Origin: Vibrio rhizosphaerae
Lineage (GTDB): Bacteria > Pseudomonadota > Gammaproteobacteria > Enterobacterales > Vibrionaceae
Length of the DNA: 64,000 nt
NCBI RefSeq assembly: GCF_024347095.1
Contig: NZ_AP024903.1
Location: 1,364,001 to 1,428,000 of the forward strand
Reading direction: 5' to 3'
Shown: piece by piece, positions 29,500-39,322 of the stretch
How the letters are laid out: the number at the start of each line of letters is the position of its first letter
How positions within the stretch are numbered: the first letter of the stretch is position 1
The notes under the pieces: generated by a model
What the model was told of the DNA's origin: nothing
Databases searched by the model: none
What the model saw: only the letters and a program-made list of their open reading frames with translations
Position numbers and translations under genes: made by a program

Positions 29500-30260
29500 T
29501 GACAACTGCCTATACCGTGGTGATTCCTGCGCGTTACCAGTCTTCTCGTTTGCCGGGAAAGCCACTGGCTGATATCGGCGGGAAGAGCATGATTCAGCGT
29601 GTCTATGAACAGGCGATTCAGTCTGGTGCTGAACGCGTGGTGGTCGCGACGGATGATGAAAGAATTGAACAGGCGGTCAAAGCCTTCGGCGGACAAGTCT
29701 GTATGACTGGTGCTGAACATCAGTCTGGTACGGAGCGGCTAGCGGAAGTTGTCCGCAAAATGTCGATTCCGGATGACCATATTGTGGTTAATGTTCAAGG
29801 GGATGAGCCGTTGATCCCACCAGTAATCATTACACAGGTGGCCGAGAATCTGGCAAATCATCAGGTGCCGATGGCAACGCTTGCGGTTGAAATTACGGAC
29901 CGAGAAGAAGTGTTCAACCCTAATGTCGTGAAAGTTGTCACGGATCATCAAGGGTATGCTCTCTATTTTAGTCGTGCAGCCATTCCCTGGGATCGTGACC
30001 ATTATGGTCAACCGCAACCTGAAATTCATACGCCGTTATTACGACATATCGGCCTCTATGCCTATCGTGCCGGATTCATTCAGACCTATATCCAGTGGGC
30101 ACCAAGTCAGCTGGAGAAAATTGAAAGTTTGGAACAGCTGCGGGTTCTTTGGTACGGAGAGAAGATTCATGTTGGTGTTGCTTTGGAAACACCACCGATT
30201 GGCGTGGATACCGAGGCAGATTTAGCGCACCTTCGTGCGATTATCGCCCAGCGTCATTAA
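29499..30260 (+). CDS. kdsB: CMP-KDO synthetase KdsB
   Basis: Activates 3-deoxy-D-manno-octulosonate with CTP to CMP-KDO, the donor for the inner core of LPS. 253 residues, nucleotidyltransferase fold. Conserved stretches are [53 protein letters not shown] and [13 protein letters not shown]. Start overlaps the ycaR stop by one base. It is the last gene of the msbA-lpxK-ycaR-kdsB LPS operon. Confidence 0.97.
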   Translation: MTTAYTVVIPARYQSSRLPGKPLADIGGKSMIQRVYEQAIQSGAERVVVATDDERIEQAVKAFGGQVCMTGAEHQSGTERLAEVVRKMSIPDDHIVVNVQGDEPLIPPVIITQVAENLANHQVPMATLAVEITDREEVFNPNVVKVVTDHQGYALYFSRAAIPWDRDHYGQPQPEIHTPLLRHIGLYAYRAGFIQTYIQWAPSQLEKIESLEQLRVLWYGEKIHVGVALETPPIGVDTEADLAHLRAIIAQRH

Positions 30261-30262
30261 AA

Positions 30263-30293
30263 ACAACGGATGGGGCCCCATCCGTTGTCGTCA
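30263..30293. terminator. palindromic terminator between kdsB and spoVR
   Basis: A 26-bp perfect palindrome, two 13-bp arms ACAACGGATGGGG / CCCCATCCGTTGT with no spacer (30263-30288). The minus strand continues TTTTTAATG, a good tail for spoVR transcripts; the plus-strand tail TCGTCATG is poor. Confidence 0.75.
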
Positions 30294-30330
30294 TGACCAT
30301 ACATGGGTCATTATTGTTCATTTCAGTTGG

Positions 30331-31881
30331 TTACGGCGTTGAGAGTTGTGTTGTCTCTTTGGTCGGACAAACGGCTAATCGCTCTCGTCTGCCGGTATCT
30401 TTGACTTCTTCCAGAATCACCTCAAATCCCCACAAACGATGCAAATGTTTTAAAACTTCTTCGTAGCTCGAATCGAGTGGAATACGATCATGAGGGACAT
30501 ACTGGAGCGTGAGAGAGCGATCGCCTCTGACGTTCACATTGTATACCTGAATATTGGGTTCAATATTGCTCAGGTTGTATTGTGCCGCGAGTTTTTCTCT
30601 GACTTTCTGATAGCCTGACTCATCATGGATCGCATTCACTTCAATAAAGTTTTTGCGGTCATCGTCTGTGATGGCAAAAAGTTTAAAGTCTCGGATCAGT
30701 TTTGGTGAAAGGTACTGACTAATAAAACTCTCATCTTTGAAGTTCTTCATGGCAAAGTGAACCGCATCCAGCCAGTCGGTTCCGGCCAGATTCGGGAACC
30801 ATTCTTTATCTTCTTCCGTGGGCTCCTGACAGATACGCTGAATATCTTTGAACATCGCAAACCCTAAAGCATATGGGTTGATCCCACTGTAGTAGGGGCT
30901 ATTGTACGACGGCTGAGCAACAACACTGGTGTGACTGTGCAAAAATTCGAGAATGAATTTTTCAGAGACCAGTCCTTCATCATAGAGGTGGTTTAGAATC
31001 GTATAGTGCCAGAAGGTTGCCCATCCTTCATTCATCACTTGTGTCTGCTTCTGAGGGTAGAAGTATTGGCTGATTTTTCTGACAATTCGTACAATTTCAC
31101 GTTGCCACGGCTCAAGTAACGGTGCATGTTTTTCAATGAAATAGAGGATATTTTCCTGCGGTTCACTCGGAAAGCGAATGCGCTCATCCTCTGACTTCGG
31201 TTCGGTTTTCGGCAGCGTTTTCCAGAGCTCATTTACTTGAGACTGCAAATACATTTCACGCTGTTCTTGGCGAATTTTTTCCTCAGTAATTGATATTTTT
31301 TCCGGTCTTTTATATCGGTCCACCCCAAAATTCATCAGGGCGTGGCAGGAATCTAAGATATTTTCGACTTCTGTAACACCATATTTCTCTTCACATTCGC
31401 TAATGTAATTTTTGGCGAATAGTAAGTAGTCGATGATCGAACTGGCATCCGTCCAGGCTTGAAACAGATAGTTGCCCTTAAAGAATGAATTATGCCCATA
31501 GCAGGCATGAGCCATAACCAGTGCTTGCATGGTCACGGTGTTTTCTTCCATCAGATAGGCAATACAAGGGTCAGAGTTGATGACAATCTCATAGGCTAAT
31601 CCCATTTGACCATGTTTATAACCTTGTTCAGTCTGAATAAATTTTTTGCCGAAAGACCAGTGATTGTAATTGATCGGCATACCGATACTTGAGTAGGCAT
31701 CCATCATTTGTTCAGATGTGATGACTTCTATCTGATTTGGATAGGTATCAAGACGATAATGCTCTGCGACCCGTTTGATCTCAACGTGATAGCGCTCGAG
31801 TAAATCGAAGGTCCAGTCCGGTCCGTCCGGGAGCCGTTTACTGTGGTGCTTGTCAGGTGCCGACTTTGTTTTGGTTACCAT
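30331..31881 (-). CDS. ycgB: SpoVR family protein (YcgB)
   Basis: 516 residues of the SpoVR family: DWTFDLLERYHVEIKRVAEHY at the start region, then YELVINSDP-like VINSDPCIAYLMEEN, MAHACYGHNSFFKGN, and MNEGWATFWHYTI. Histidines and glutamates in HACYGHN and NEGWATFWHY look like metal ligands of a helical hydrolase-like domain, though no activity is established for the family. ATG at 31881 has AGGAGGG 8 nt upstream; an upstream start at 31947 lacks support. It is the third gene of the yeaG-yeaH-spoVR run; a 13-bp gap follows yeaH. Confidence 0.94.
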   Translation of the reverse strand: MVTKTKSAPDKHHSKRLPDGPDWTFDLLERYHVEIKRVAEHYRLDTYPNQIEVITSEQMMDAYSSIGMPINYNHWSFGKKFIQTEQGYKHGQMGLAYEIVINSDPCIAYLMEENTVTMQALVMAHACYGHNSFFKGNYLFQAWTDASSIIDYLLFAKNYISECEEKYGVTEVENILDSCHALMNFGVDRYKRPEKISITEEKIRQEQREMYLQSQVNELWKTLPKTEPKSEDERIRFPSEPQENILYFIEKHAPLLEPWQREIVRIVRKISQYFYPQKQTQVMNEGWATFWHYTILNHLYDEGLVSEKFILEFLHSHTSVVAQPSYNSPYYSGINPYALGFAMFKDIQRICQEPTEEDKEWFPNLAGTDWLDAVHFAMKNFKDESFISQYLSPKLIRDFKLFAITDDDRKNFIEVNAIHDESGYQKVREKLAAQYNLSNIEPNIQVYNVNVRGDRSLTLQYVPHDRIPLDSSYEEVLKHLHRLWGFEVILEEVKDTGRRERLAVCPTKETTQLSTP

Positions 31882-31894
31882 GCAAAAGTCCCTC

Positions 31895-33166
31895 CTAAGC
31901 TGTTGTTTCTTTGTGAAACAATTCCCTGAACACGGGGAAAATATCATCCACGGACTGAATATTTTTCATGGCAAAGTTATCAAAACTTGTCTGTAACTTT
32001 TCATATTCATGCCAGAGTGTCTGATGAGAGCGATGTGTAATTTCAATGTATGCGTAGTACTGACAGTACGGCAGTAAGTTTTCAGTGAGAATCGAACGGC
32101 AGCGCGGGGAGTCATCAGCCCAGTTATCACCATCCGATGCTTGTGCGGCATAGATATTCCATTGATTGATCGGATAGCGTTCTTCCACAATTTCATGCAT
32201 TAATTTGAGCGCGCTGGATACAATGGTTCCTCCGGTTTCTTGAGAGTAGAAGAACTCATGCTCATCCACTTCTTTTGCCTGGGTATGATGGCGAATGAAG
32301 ACGACTTCAACATTTTTATACGTCCGAGTTAAAAACAGATAGAGCAGGACATAAAAACGTTTTGCAATGTCTTTCGTTGCCTGATCCATTGAACCTGAAA
32401 CATCCATCAGACAAAACATCACGGCTTGGCTGGAGGGAATAGGACGTTTTTCATAGTTTTTATAGCGTAAATCGAATGTATCAATAAATGGAACTTGATC
32501 GATTTTTTTACGAATATCCAGTATTTCTTGTTGGAGACGTTTCTCTTCCAGAGGCTGTGCCGGCTCAAGATTCTGGATTTCTGCCAGTGTTTCTTCAAGT
32601 TCATGCAGGAGGCGGCGTTTGCCGGAAGTCATTGCAGTTCTTCTTGCCAATGATTGTTGGAGTGAACGCACAATAGCAATATTGGCAGGGACGCCCGCAG
32701 TCTGATAGCCGGAACGATGTGTTTTCCATTCGACGATGCGGTTGACTTGCTGTTTCTTCAGATTCGGCAGAGCCAGATCGTCAAATAAGATATCCAGATA
32801 TTCATCTTTGGATATCTGGAACACAAAATCATCGCTGCCTTCACCATCGGCACTGGCATCTCCCTGACCAGAACCACTGCCGCCACCTTGTTGTGGGCGG
32901 TCAATTTTATCACCGGTGATGAACTGATCGTTGCCGGGATGCACACGTTCTTTCAGACCACCTTTTCCCTGATGAAAACTTGGCTCTTTAATGTCTTTAC
33001 TAGGGATTGAGATATCTTCCCCGGATTCGGTATTGGTAATTGAGCGACGATTCACCGCATCTGCAATCGACTCTTTGATTTGCTGCTTGTGGCGGCGGAG
33101 AAAACGTTGGCGATTGACCGCACTCTTATTCTTACCATTTAATCTTCTGTCAATAAATTGCGCCAT
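31895..33166 (-). CDS. yeaH: YeaH family protein (DUF444, VWA-like)
   Basis: 423 residues of the UPF0229/DUF444 family. Basic N-terminus ([20 protein letters not shown]), a glycine-rich linker (about 93-112, [19 protein letters not shown]) and a von Willebrand A-like domain with the metal-ion-dependent adhesion motif DVSGSM at 255-260 and TGGT about 75 residues later. It sits between yeaG and spoVR. In E. coli yeaGH form a sigma-S-dependent stress operon whose precise role is unclear. The 194-bp spacer before it is unusually long and structured. Confidence 0.94.
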   Translation of the reverse strand: MAQFIDRRLNGKNKSAVNRQRFLRRHKQQIKESIADAVNRRSITNTESGEDISIPSKDIKEPSFHQGKGGLKERVHPGNDQFITGDKIDRPQQGGGSGSGQGDASADGEGSDDFVFQISKDEYLDILFDDLALPNLKKQQVNRIVEWKTHRSGYQTAGVPANIAIVRSLQQSLARRTAMTSGKRRLLHELEETLAEIQNLEPAQPLEEKRLQQEILDIRKKIDQVPFIDTFDLRYKNYEKRPIPSSQAVMFCLMDVSGSMDQATKDIAKRFYVLLYLFLTRTYKNVEVVFIRHHTQAKEVDEHEFFYSQETGGTIVSSALKLMHEIVEERYPINQWNIYAAQASDGDNWADDSPRCRSILTENLLPYCQYYAYIEITHRSHQTLWHEYEKLQTSFDNFAMKNIQSVDDIFPVFRELFHKETTA

Positions 33167-33360
33167 GAATATCCCCTTTACTTAACATCACCGAACAACA
33201 ACTCAGTAGGGTATGCGTTGTTGTATAGTTCCCTCGGATTGGCGGCAGAAAAGTGGTTGATAACCGTGTTTGGTGCAACTCACTCTTCTTGGAAGCCCCT
33301 TTAAAGGGGCAACTGTTGAAGTCTGCCTCCGACCACACCGAGCGTATGGTGCAAGATGAT
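33167..33360 (-). other. structured 194-bp spacer between yeaG and yeaH
   Basis: Contains a hairpin ACAACAAC / GTTGTTGT (33195-33202 with 33217-33224, 14-nt loop) and a 16-bp perfect palindrome GCCCCTTTAAAGGGGC (33295-33310). Neither has a clear U-tract. The elements may set mRNA processing and separate levels of the kinase and its partner genes. Confidence 0.5.
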
Positions 33361-35295
33361 TTATGACGATTTACGAACTCGTAAATACCACTCGGATAAC
33401 AATCTGACTTGTTTCTCGGTATAACCTTTTTCCATCATCCGCGCGACGAAATCATCATGTTTTCTCTGTTCTTCAGAGGATGTTTTTGTATTGAAAGAAA
33501 TAACCGGCAAAAGTTCCTCGGTATTGGAGAACATTTTCTTCTCAATCACAGTCCGCAGTTTTTCATAGCTGGTCCATACCGGGTTTTTACCGTTGTTGTT
33601 TGCTCGGGCACGTAAAACAAAGTTCACGATTTCATTACGGAAATCTTTTGGATTACTGATCCCGGCTGTTTTTTCGATTTTTTCCAGTTCACTATTGAGC
33701 GCAGAGCGATCAAATAGTTGACCGGTTTCCGGATCGCGATACTCCTGATCCTGAATCCAAAAATCAGCATAAGTGACGTAACGGTCAAAGATGTTTTGCC
33801 CATATTCAGAGTAAGACTCCAGATAAGCGGTCTGGATTTCTTTACCAATGAACTCAACGTACCGTGGCACCAGATAACCTTTGAGATACTCGAGATACCG
33901 TTCGGCTGTATCTTGAGGGAACTGTTCTCGCTCGATTTGCTGTTCGATCACATAAAACAGGTGTACTGGGTTGGCAGCGACTTCCGTCTGATCAAAGTTA
34001 AATACCCGGGAGAGTATCTTGAAGGCAAAACGTGTTGATAGCCCGTTCATCCCTTCGTCCACACCCGCATAGTCACGATACTCCTGATAGCTTTTCGCTT
34101 TGGGATCGGTATCTTTGAGCGTTTCACCATCGTAGACCCGCATTTTGGAGAAGATGGACGAGTTTTCCGGTACTTTGAGCCGGGAGAGAACACTAAATTG
34201 TGCCAGCGTTTCTAAGGTGCTGGGTGAACAAGGCGCGCGAGAGAGCTCACTGTGATCCAGTAGTTTTTGATAGATTTTGACTTCTTCAGAGACACGCAGG
34301 CAGTAAGGCACTTTGACGATATAAACCCGGTCAAGAAATGCCTCGTTGTTTTTGTTATTACGAAATGCCTGCCATTCCGATTCATTGGAGTGGGCGAGGA
34401 TCATGCCTTCAAATGGTAAGGCAGATAAACCTTCCGTACCGTTGTAGTTGCCCTCCTGGGTGGCAGTCAGCAGTGGATGTAGCACTTTAATCGGGGCTTT
34501 AAACATCTCAACAAATTCCATCAGTCCCTGATTCGAGCGACAAAGCGCACCCGAATAGCTGTACGCATCAGGGTCATCCTGAGAAAAATGTTCCAGTTTG
34601 CGAATATCAACCTTACCGACTAATGAGGAGATGTCCTGATTGTTTTCATCCCCCGGTTCTGTTTTTGCAATCGCAATTTGATCCAAGATCGATGGCCGTA
34701 ATTTGACGACTTTGAATTTGGTAATATCTCCCCCAAACTCATGCAGCCGTTTGGCTGCCCATGGGGACATGATGGTTCGGAGATAACGCTGATCAATCCC
34801 ATATTCCGTTTTGAGTAGCTCTCCGTCTTCACTGATATCGAACAGACTAAACGGATGATCGTTCACCGGGCTGCGTTGTCCGTTTGCACTGAGTACATAG
34901 ATAGGCATCTGTTGCATTAATGATTTTAGTTTTTCTGCAAGTGATGATTTACCGCCTCCGACAGGGCCGAGCAAGTAGAGGATTTGTTTCCGTTCTTCAA
35001 GTCCTTGAGCCGCATGTTTCAGATAAGAAACGATTTGCTCAATGGATTCTTCCATCCCGTAAAAGTCTTTAAAGGTATCATAACGAGAGATCACTCGGTT
35101 TGAGAAAATACGACTCAAACGGGGATCTTTTGATGTATCGATGACTTTAGGTTCACCAATGGCTAATAGTAGACGCTCAGCAGCGTTGGCATAGGCACTT
35201 TTGTCTTCTTTACATAACTGTAAGAAGTCCTGAAGTGATAACTCTTCTTCCTTCGCTGCTTCATAACGCGCTTGAAAATGGTCGAATATACTCAT
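33361..35295 (-). CDS. yeaG: PrkA-type serine protein kinase YeaG
   Basis: 644 residues. N-terminal AAA+ domain with Walker A GPVGGGKSS (110-118), and a C-terminal PrkA kinase-like domain (about 390-640). YeaG in E. coli is a cytoplasmic protein kinase used in nitrogen starvation and stationary phase. RYDTFKDFYGMEESIEQIV and the C-terminal MEKGYTEKQVRLLSEWYLRVRK are conserved in the family. It heads the yeaG-yeaH-spoVR operon; the 309-bp upstream spacer presumably holds its promoter. Confidence 0.96.
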   Translation of the reverse strand: MSIFDHFQARYEAAKEEELSLQDFLQLCKEDKSAYANAAERLLLAIGEPKVIDTSKDPRLSRIFSNRVISRYDTFKDFYGMEESIEQIVSYLKHAAQGLEERKQILYLLGPVGGGKSSLAEKLKSLMQQMPIYVLSANGQRSPVNDHPFSLFDISEDGELLKTEYGIDQRYLRTIMSPWAAKRLHEFGGDITKFKVVKLRPSILDQIAIAKTEPGDENNQDISSLVGKVDIRKLEHFSQDDPDAYSYSGALCRSNQGLMEFVEMFKAPIKVLHPLLTATQEGNYNGTEGLSALPFEGMILAHSNESEWQAFRNNKNNEAFLDRVYIVKVPYCLRVSEEVKIYQKLLDHSELSRAPCSPSTLETLAQFSVLSRLKVPENSSIFSKMRVYDGETLKDTDPKAKSYQEYRDYAGVDEGMNGLSTRFAFKILSRVFNFDQTEVAANPVHLFYVIEQQIEREQFPQDTAERYLEYLKGYLVPRYVEFIGKEIQTAYLESYSEYGQNIFDRYVTYADFWIQDQEYRDPETGQLFDRSALNSELEKIEKTAGISNPKDFRNEIVNFVLRARANNNGKNPVWTSYEKLRTVIEKKMFSNTEELLPVISFNTKTSSEEQRKHDDFVARMMEKGYTEKQVRLLSEWYLRVRKSS

Positions 35296-35604
35296 AGCTC
35301 ATTCCCTCTAAAATGTCTTAACGACATGTAAACGCTTCAACACAATCGCACATCTTTAAGACTAGTCGCTAATTAGCAATTCTGCTTAAAAAATATGTGT
35401 TTAATCAAAAAATCTGGGCTGCGTCATACTGGATGTTTTAAATGATTTGTTAAATGAATGTATTATCAATTTAACAAAAATTTATGAAAAGTGAAGGCCA
35501 TCGCATTGCCTTGACAGAAAGGTAAATGATTTTCGTTTGAATGATGAATTCGATTGATAGCATTTTCGGACGACATTTGCTGTCGTCCGAATCTGCATAG
35601 GAGG
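35296..35604 (-). other. 309-bp yeaG upstream region
   Basis: AT-rich, with a perfect 11-bp stem TTCGGACGACA / TGTCGTCCGAA (35565-35575 with 35581-35591) just after the yfbU stop; it lacks a T-tract on either strand, so termination there would be atypical. The promoter of yeaG must lie here, but I could not assign a sigma-54 or sigma-S element. Confidence 0.5.
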
Positions 35605-36105
35605 TTAGGCGTTAAAAATCTGTTGGAACTCAGAAACCGAGAGGTGATATTGACGGGGACATGATTGCCATTTTGCTGCCATACGACGATATTTGTCTAG
35701 CATGGGCACCTGACTATTGAACTGGTGCTCACCTTGATCAAACTGGCTATATAATCCTTCGGAGTTAACTAAGAAGCGAACATAGTGAACTAATTGCGTT
35801 TCTGTCGATAAATCAAAGCCTAAAAATTGCAGACGTCTTGCGTCAATCTTGTTTTGATCCGCCTCGGTCAACTGTTTATGAGACTCTTGCATCGCATGGT
35901 ACATTTCCATGATATTGATGATTTCACTGCATTCACTCTCTGGCAAACAGCCAAATTCTTTATTCAGCTCCCGCATGTGCAATGCGTAACCACGTTCAAT
36001 AATCGTTTGGAAACGATGATATTTTTCAGCATTTGCCGGATCAAGTTGTGACATCAATCGATACTGATTGGAGAGAATAAGGCGTTGAGCATTGGTCATT
36101 TCCAT
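35605..36105 (-). CDS. yfbU: YfbU family protein
   Basis: 166 residues, matching E. coli YfbU (UPF0304) nearly throughout: [64 protein letters not shown] and the C-terminal [15 protein letters not shown]. The protein is all-helical by pattern. Function is not settled; a toxic activity on overexpression has been described for E. coli YfbU, as far as I recall. It lies between pflA and yeaG on the same strand, with hairpins on both sides. Confidence 0.93.
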   Translation of the reverse strand: MEMTNAQRLILSNQYRLMSQLDPANAEKYHRFQTIIERGYALHMRELNKEFGCLPESECSEIINIMEMYHAMQESHKQLTEADQNKIDARRLQFLGFDLSTETQLVHYVRFLVNSEGLYSQFDQGEHQFNSQVPMLDKYRRMAAKWQSCPRQYHLSVSEFQQIFNA

Positions 36106-36195
36106 AGCAAATTCCTACGCGAATGATAAAAGATTGTTATCAGTAGAGTAACGTGAATTGTGTGCCTGAAACATGATCTCAATACGGGTTTTATC

Positions 36196-36207
36196 TGATT
36201 TATATCA
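36196..36207. promoter_or_regulatory. FNR/CRP-like core upstream of yfbU
   Basis: TGATTTATATCA matches the FNR core TGAT-N4-ATCA, but the outer T and A are not present. It lies about 90 bp before the yfbU start. The link is tentative. Confidence 0.3.
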
Positions 36208-36214
36208 TTTGATT

Positions 36215-36246
36215 ACCGAGATGTTTCATCCTTTGAGCATCTCGGT
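36215..36246 (-). terminator. hairpin after pflA
   Basis: Perfect 9-bp stem ACCGAGATG / CATCTCGGT with a 14-nt loop, directly after the pflA stop. The minus-strand side lacks a U-tract, so it may protect the 3' end rather than terminate. Confidence 0.4.
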
Positions 36247-36264
36247 CAGTTTGGTTTTTTGTGG

Positions 36265-37005
36265 TTAGTATTTCACATTGGCATGGTATTGGCTGAGGAT
36301 CGAAACAATATGATCCATGGTCTCTTTTGACGGGGGCTGGACGCCGTCAAGGGGATAATCGATGCCCATGGCTTCCCACTTATGCGCCCCGAGTTTGTGA
36401 TAGGGGAGCAGCTCTATTTTTTCGATATTATTCATATCCTGAATGAATTGACCCAATTGATGAGCGGCGTCTTCATCATCGGTATATCCGGGAACAATCA
36501 CATAGCGGATCCAGGTTGTCTGACCGATTTTATGCAGGTAGCGGGCGAAGTCCAACGTGCGATGGTTGGATACACCAATCAGTTTCTGGTGAATTTCATC
36601 CTGCATGTGTTTGATATCCAGCATAACTAAATCTGTCACTTCAAGCAGTTCATCAATGACCGGGGTGTGTTTACGAACATACCCATTGGTATCAAGGCAG
36701 GTATGCATACCTTCTGCTTTGGCGGCTCTGAAAAAATCTCTGACAAATTCAGGTTGTAGAATGGCTTCTCCGCCCGAACAGGTGACTCCGCCACCAGATG
36801 CATTCATAAAGTGGCGATAAGATTTTGCTTCTTGAATGATCTCTTCGACCGATATCAGCTTTCCCGCATGAACGTCCCAAGTATCTCTGTTATGGCAATA
36901 CATGCAGCGCATTAAGCACCCTTGCATAAACACAATGAAACGAATGCCCGGCCCATCAACGGTGCCACATGTCTCAAAAGAATGAATACGACCTAGAGTT
37001 GACAT
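36265..37005 (-). CDS. pflA: pyruvate formate-lyase activating enzyme PflA
   Basis: Radical SAM enzyme that installs the glycyl radical on PflB under anaerobic conditions. 246 residues (E. coli 246). The cluster motif C30-x3-C34-x2-C37 ([10 protein letters not shown]) is intact, as are [11 protein letters not shown] and DTNGYVRK. It is encoded 2.3 kb from pflB, separated by an MCP gene on the opposite strand, and so has its own promoter, unlike the E. coli layout in which it follows pflB. Confidence 0.96.
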   Translation of the reverse strand: MSTLGRIHSFETCGTVDGPGIRFIVFMQGCLMRCMYCHNRDTWDVHAGKLISVEEIIQEAKSYRHFMNASGGGVTCSGGEAILQPEFVRDFFRAAKAEGMHTCLDTNGYVRKHTPVIDELLEVTDLVMLDIKHMQDEIHQKLIGVSNHRTLDFARYLHKIGQTTWIRYVIVPGYTDDEDAAHQLGQFIQDMNNIEKIELLPYHKLGAHKWEAMGIDYPLDGVQPPSKETMDHIVSILSQYHANVKY

Positions 37006-37364
37006 GATGATTTCTCTTTGGAGGATTTGGCCGTTATTTTATTACATTTCCATACAATGAGATAGACCTAAGTCATTAGACAATCATGAATCCGAGCCTT
37101 TTGAACCCTAATATTTAAATGCTGATTTTTGAATGAAAGCGGCGCAAAAATAGTGTTGTTTGTAATGCGTTTAATTGTGATTCTCATCTTAGAAATGTTG
37201 CACGAATATTCTGTGCTTATTACGCAAATCATCAAGATATTATTTTGAAATATAAATGTAGTAATTTTGTGACGCGTGTAATAAATTTGTTAGCAACAGA
37301 GGGGTGATATTGGTTCAGAAAATTACTCTTCAAGGTTCTGATTTGAGTGAAGGATATTGTGGTC
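37006..37364. other. 359-bp divergent spacer, pflA / MCP gene
   Basis: AT-rich region between two divergent starts. I see the ribosome binding site of the MCP gene (AAGGAT at 37350-37355) and one AGAGAA for pflA, but no convincing sigma-28 chemotaxis-type promoter, FNR palindrome or gene. Confidence 0.45.
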
Positions 37365-39245
37365 ATGGATGTACTGAAATTATCGCAAAAGCAGAAGATT
37401 GCTATTTTTATTGTTATTTTATGTGTGGGTTTTCTAGCGATGGGAGGATTCATTGCCCGTAAGTTATCAATGATGACCTCCCAATACGATCTGAGTGGGG
37501 AAGTTTCTCAGGGGACAACCAAGTTATTTGCGTCTCAGACCAAATTATTATCACTGGCCGCAGAGAGCAATGTGCTCCAAATAAAAGATGTTTCTCGTGT
37601 GACCGAATTGTTGGCGCAATTGAGTCAAGATATTGATAAGGATGTGCGTTTTCTTAAAAATGCCGGTTTTGAGCCTGAGGGGCAGATGCTTTTTGAAGCG
37701 ATGAGTCGGTTTGAAAATGCGATGCATCCTTGGCTGAAAACTAAATCTGAACTGGGATTTAGTATCAGTGAAGGAAAGCAGGGAGTATTGACGCAGCTGG
37801 CGGAAAAAATTGAGGCAAAAATTGAAGAAACCGGCATGGTGACCATTCGTTCTGATTTTCGGGCAATGATTAAATCTCAACAGAATTATTTATTGGCCCC
37901 CAATGAAAAAAATCTCAAGTTATTCAATCGTGCGATGGCAACCTTTATCAACACATCTAAGCTTTACGCGGCGCTGTCGAGTTATCAATCGGAAGTTGAC
38001 CAGTTTAAAAAAACCTTTGCCCGGGTTGGTGAATTATCTCAGCAAGTCAAAAACTATGAGTCGGAACTATCGGCATCAGAGCAAGCCGTTCAGCAATTAA
38101 TTCAGAATGCTTCTGCACGATTAAAAGCAATCAGTCAGGAATATCAGCAGACCGCTCACCGGGAGGCGACACAGACCTTATGGTCGGTGATGGCTGCTTG
38201 TGCAGCACTGGCCGCACTGACGATTACCATTTTCATTACTTTAAGATTATCTCTGACGCGTTCTCTGACGCAAACCAAAACATTTCTGGATCGCTTGTCT
38301 CAAGGTGACTTATCAAAGCGTCTGCCGATTACAACAAATACAGCCGATGAATTTAATCAGCTGGCGATTGCTTTGAATGATAGTTGTGAGCATTTGGGGT
38401 TATTGGTGAATCAGGTACAGAAAAACAGTCAGGCGCTCTCTGGCGATGCCGCCGATCTGAATGATGGTTTAGACCAGCTAATGACGGCCCAGACTCATAT
38501 CGTTCGTCAAACGGATCTGCTTGCTTCTGCGACGGAGCAAGTCAGTGTAACGACTCAGGAAGTCAGTAATTCACTTGAATTTGTGGCGGATGTGAGTCAG
38601 GCATCTACCAGCGCGGCACAAGCGGGGGGCGAAATTATTGAGGCGGCTATTCAGTCTATTCAGGATGTCGGTGATATTTTGAATTCAGCTGCCGGGCATA
38701 TTCAGCAGCTTGAATCGGCTTCTGAGAAAGTCGATGCAGTGATGGACATTATCAATGGGATCGCTGAGCAGACGAATTTACTGGCGTTAAATGCGGCGAT
38801 TGAAGCAGCCCGGGCCGGTGAGCAGGGGCGGGGTTTTGCGGTTGTTGCCGATGAAGTCCGTAACCTTGCTGTCAAAACGGTTGATGCCGTATCAGAGATA
38901 ACCGAAACGATTGAGACCATGAAACGTGAAAGTGCCGAAGTGATTCAGTATATCGCTCAGTCTGAGGGGGCGATGACGCGTGGTCAAGAGCAAGGACAGG
39001 AAGCGATACAGGCCCTTTCTCAGATCACTGAAAAAGCCAATGAAGCTGCCAGTCAGACCGCAAGAATTTTTGAGTCAATCAAAGAACTGGCAGTCACCAG
39101 TCACTCGATGGCAGATAGTATGGTCCAGATATCATCGTCGATGAAAAACTTAGAAGAGAACAATCAAAGACTCCGAAAAACCAGTAAAGTCGTCGATCAA
39201 CGTTCAACACACCTTTCAGAGGATTGTCAGCGCTTTGCGGTGTGA
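37365..39245 (+). CDS. methyl-accepting chemotaxis protein
   Basis: 626 residues. N-terminal membrane segment about 12-32 ([20 protein letters not shown]), an all-helical periplasmic sensor of about 240 residues resembling the HBM (helical bimodular) type, second membrane segment about 270-290, HAMP (to about 350), then the signalling domain with the conserved hairpin tip [20 protein letters not shown] and [15 protein letters not shown]. The C-terminus has no CheR-binding pentapeptide. Ligand unknown. I use ATG at 37365 with AAGGAT upstream; GTG at 37347 or 37359 are alternatives. It converges with pflB. Confidence 0.93.
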   Translation: MDVLKLSQKQKIAIFIVILCVGFLAMGGFIARKLSMMTSQYDLSGEVSQGTTKLFASQTKLLSLAAESNVLQIKDVSRVTELLAQLSQDIDKDVRFLKNAGFEPEGQMLFEAMSRFENAMHPWLKTKSELGFSISEGKQGVLTQLAEKIEAKIEETGMVTIRSDFRAMIKSQQNYLLAPNEKNLKLFNRAMATFINTSKLYAALSSYQSEVDQFKKTFARVGELSQQVKNYESELSASEQAVQQLIQNASARLKAISQEYQQTAHREATQTLWSVMAACAALAALTITIFITLRLSLTRSLTQTKTFLDRLSQGDLSKRLPITTNTADEFNQLAIALNDSCEHLGLLVNQVQKNSQALSGDAADLNDGLDQLMTAQTHIVRQTDLLASATEQVSVTTQEVSNSLEFVADVSQASTSAAQAGGEIIEAAIQSIQDVGDILNSAAGHIQQLESASEKVDAVMDIINGIAEQTNLLALNAAIEAARAGEQGRGFAVVADEVRNLAVKTVDAVSEITETIETMKRESAEVIQYIAQSEGAMTRGQEQGQEAIQALSQITEKANEAASQTARIFESIKELAVTSHSMADSMVQISSSMKNLEENNQRLRKTSKVVDQRSTHLSEDCQRFAV

Positions 39246-39276
39246 GGCTGTTTTGTGTCACAAAGGGATTCGTCAT

Positions 39277-39306
39277 AAAAAAAGCTCCCATTCGGGAGCT
39301 TTTTCG
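39277..39306. terminator. bidirectional terminator, MCP gene / pflB
   Basis: Stem AAAAAGCTCCC / GGGAGCTTTTT with ATTC loop, with A-run and T-run on its two sides. Confidence 0.9.
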
Positions 39307-39322
39307 TGGTCATAACGAAAGC

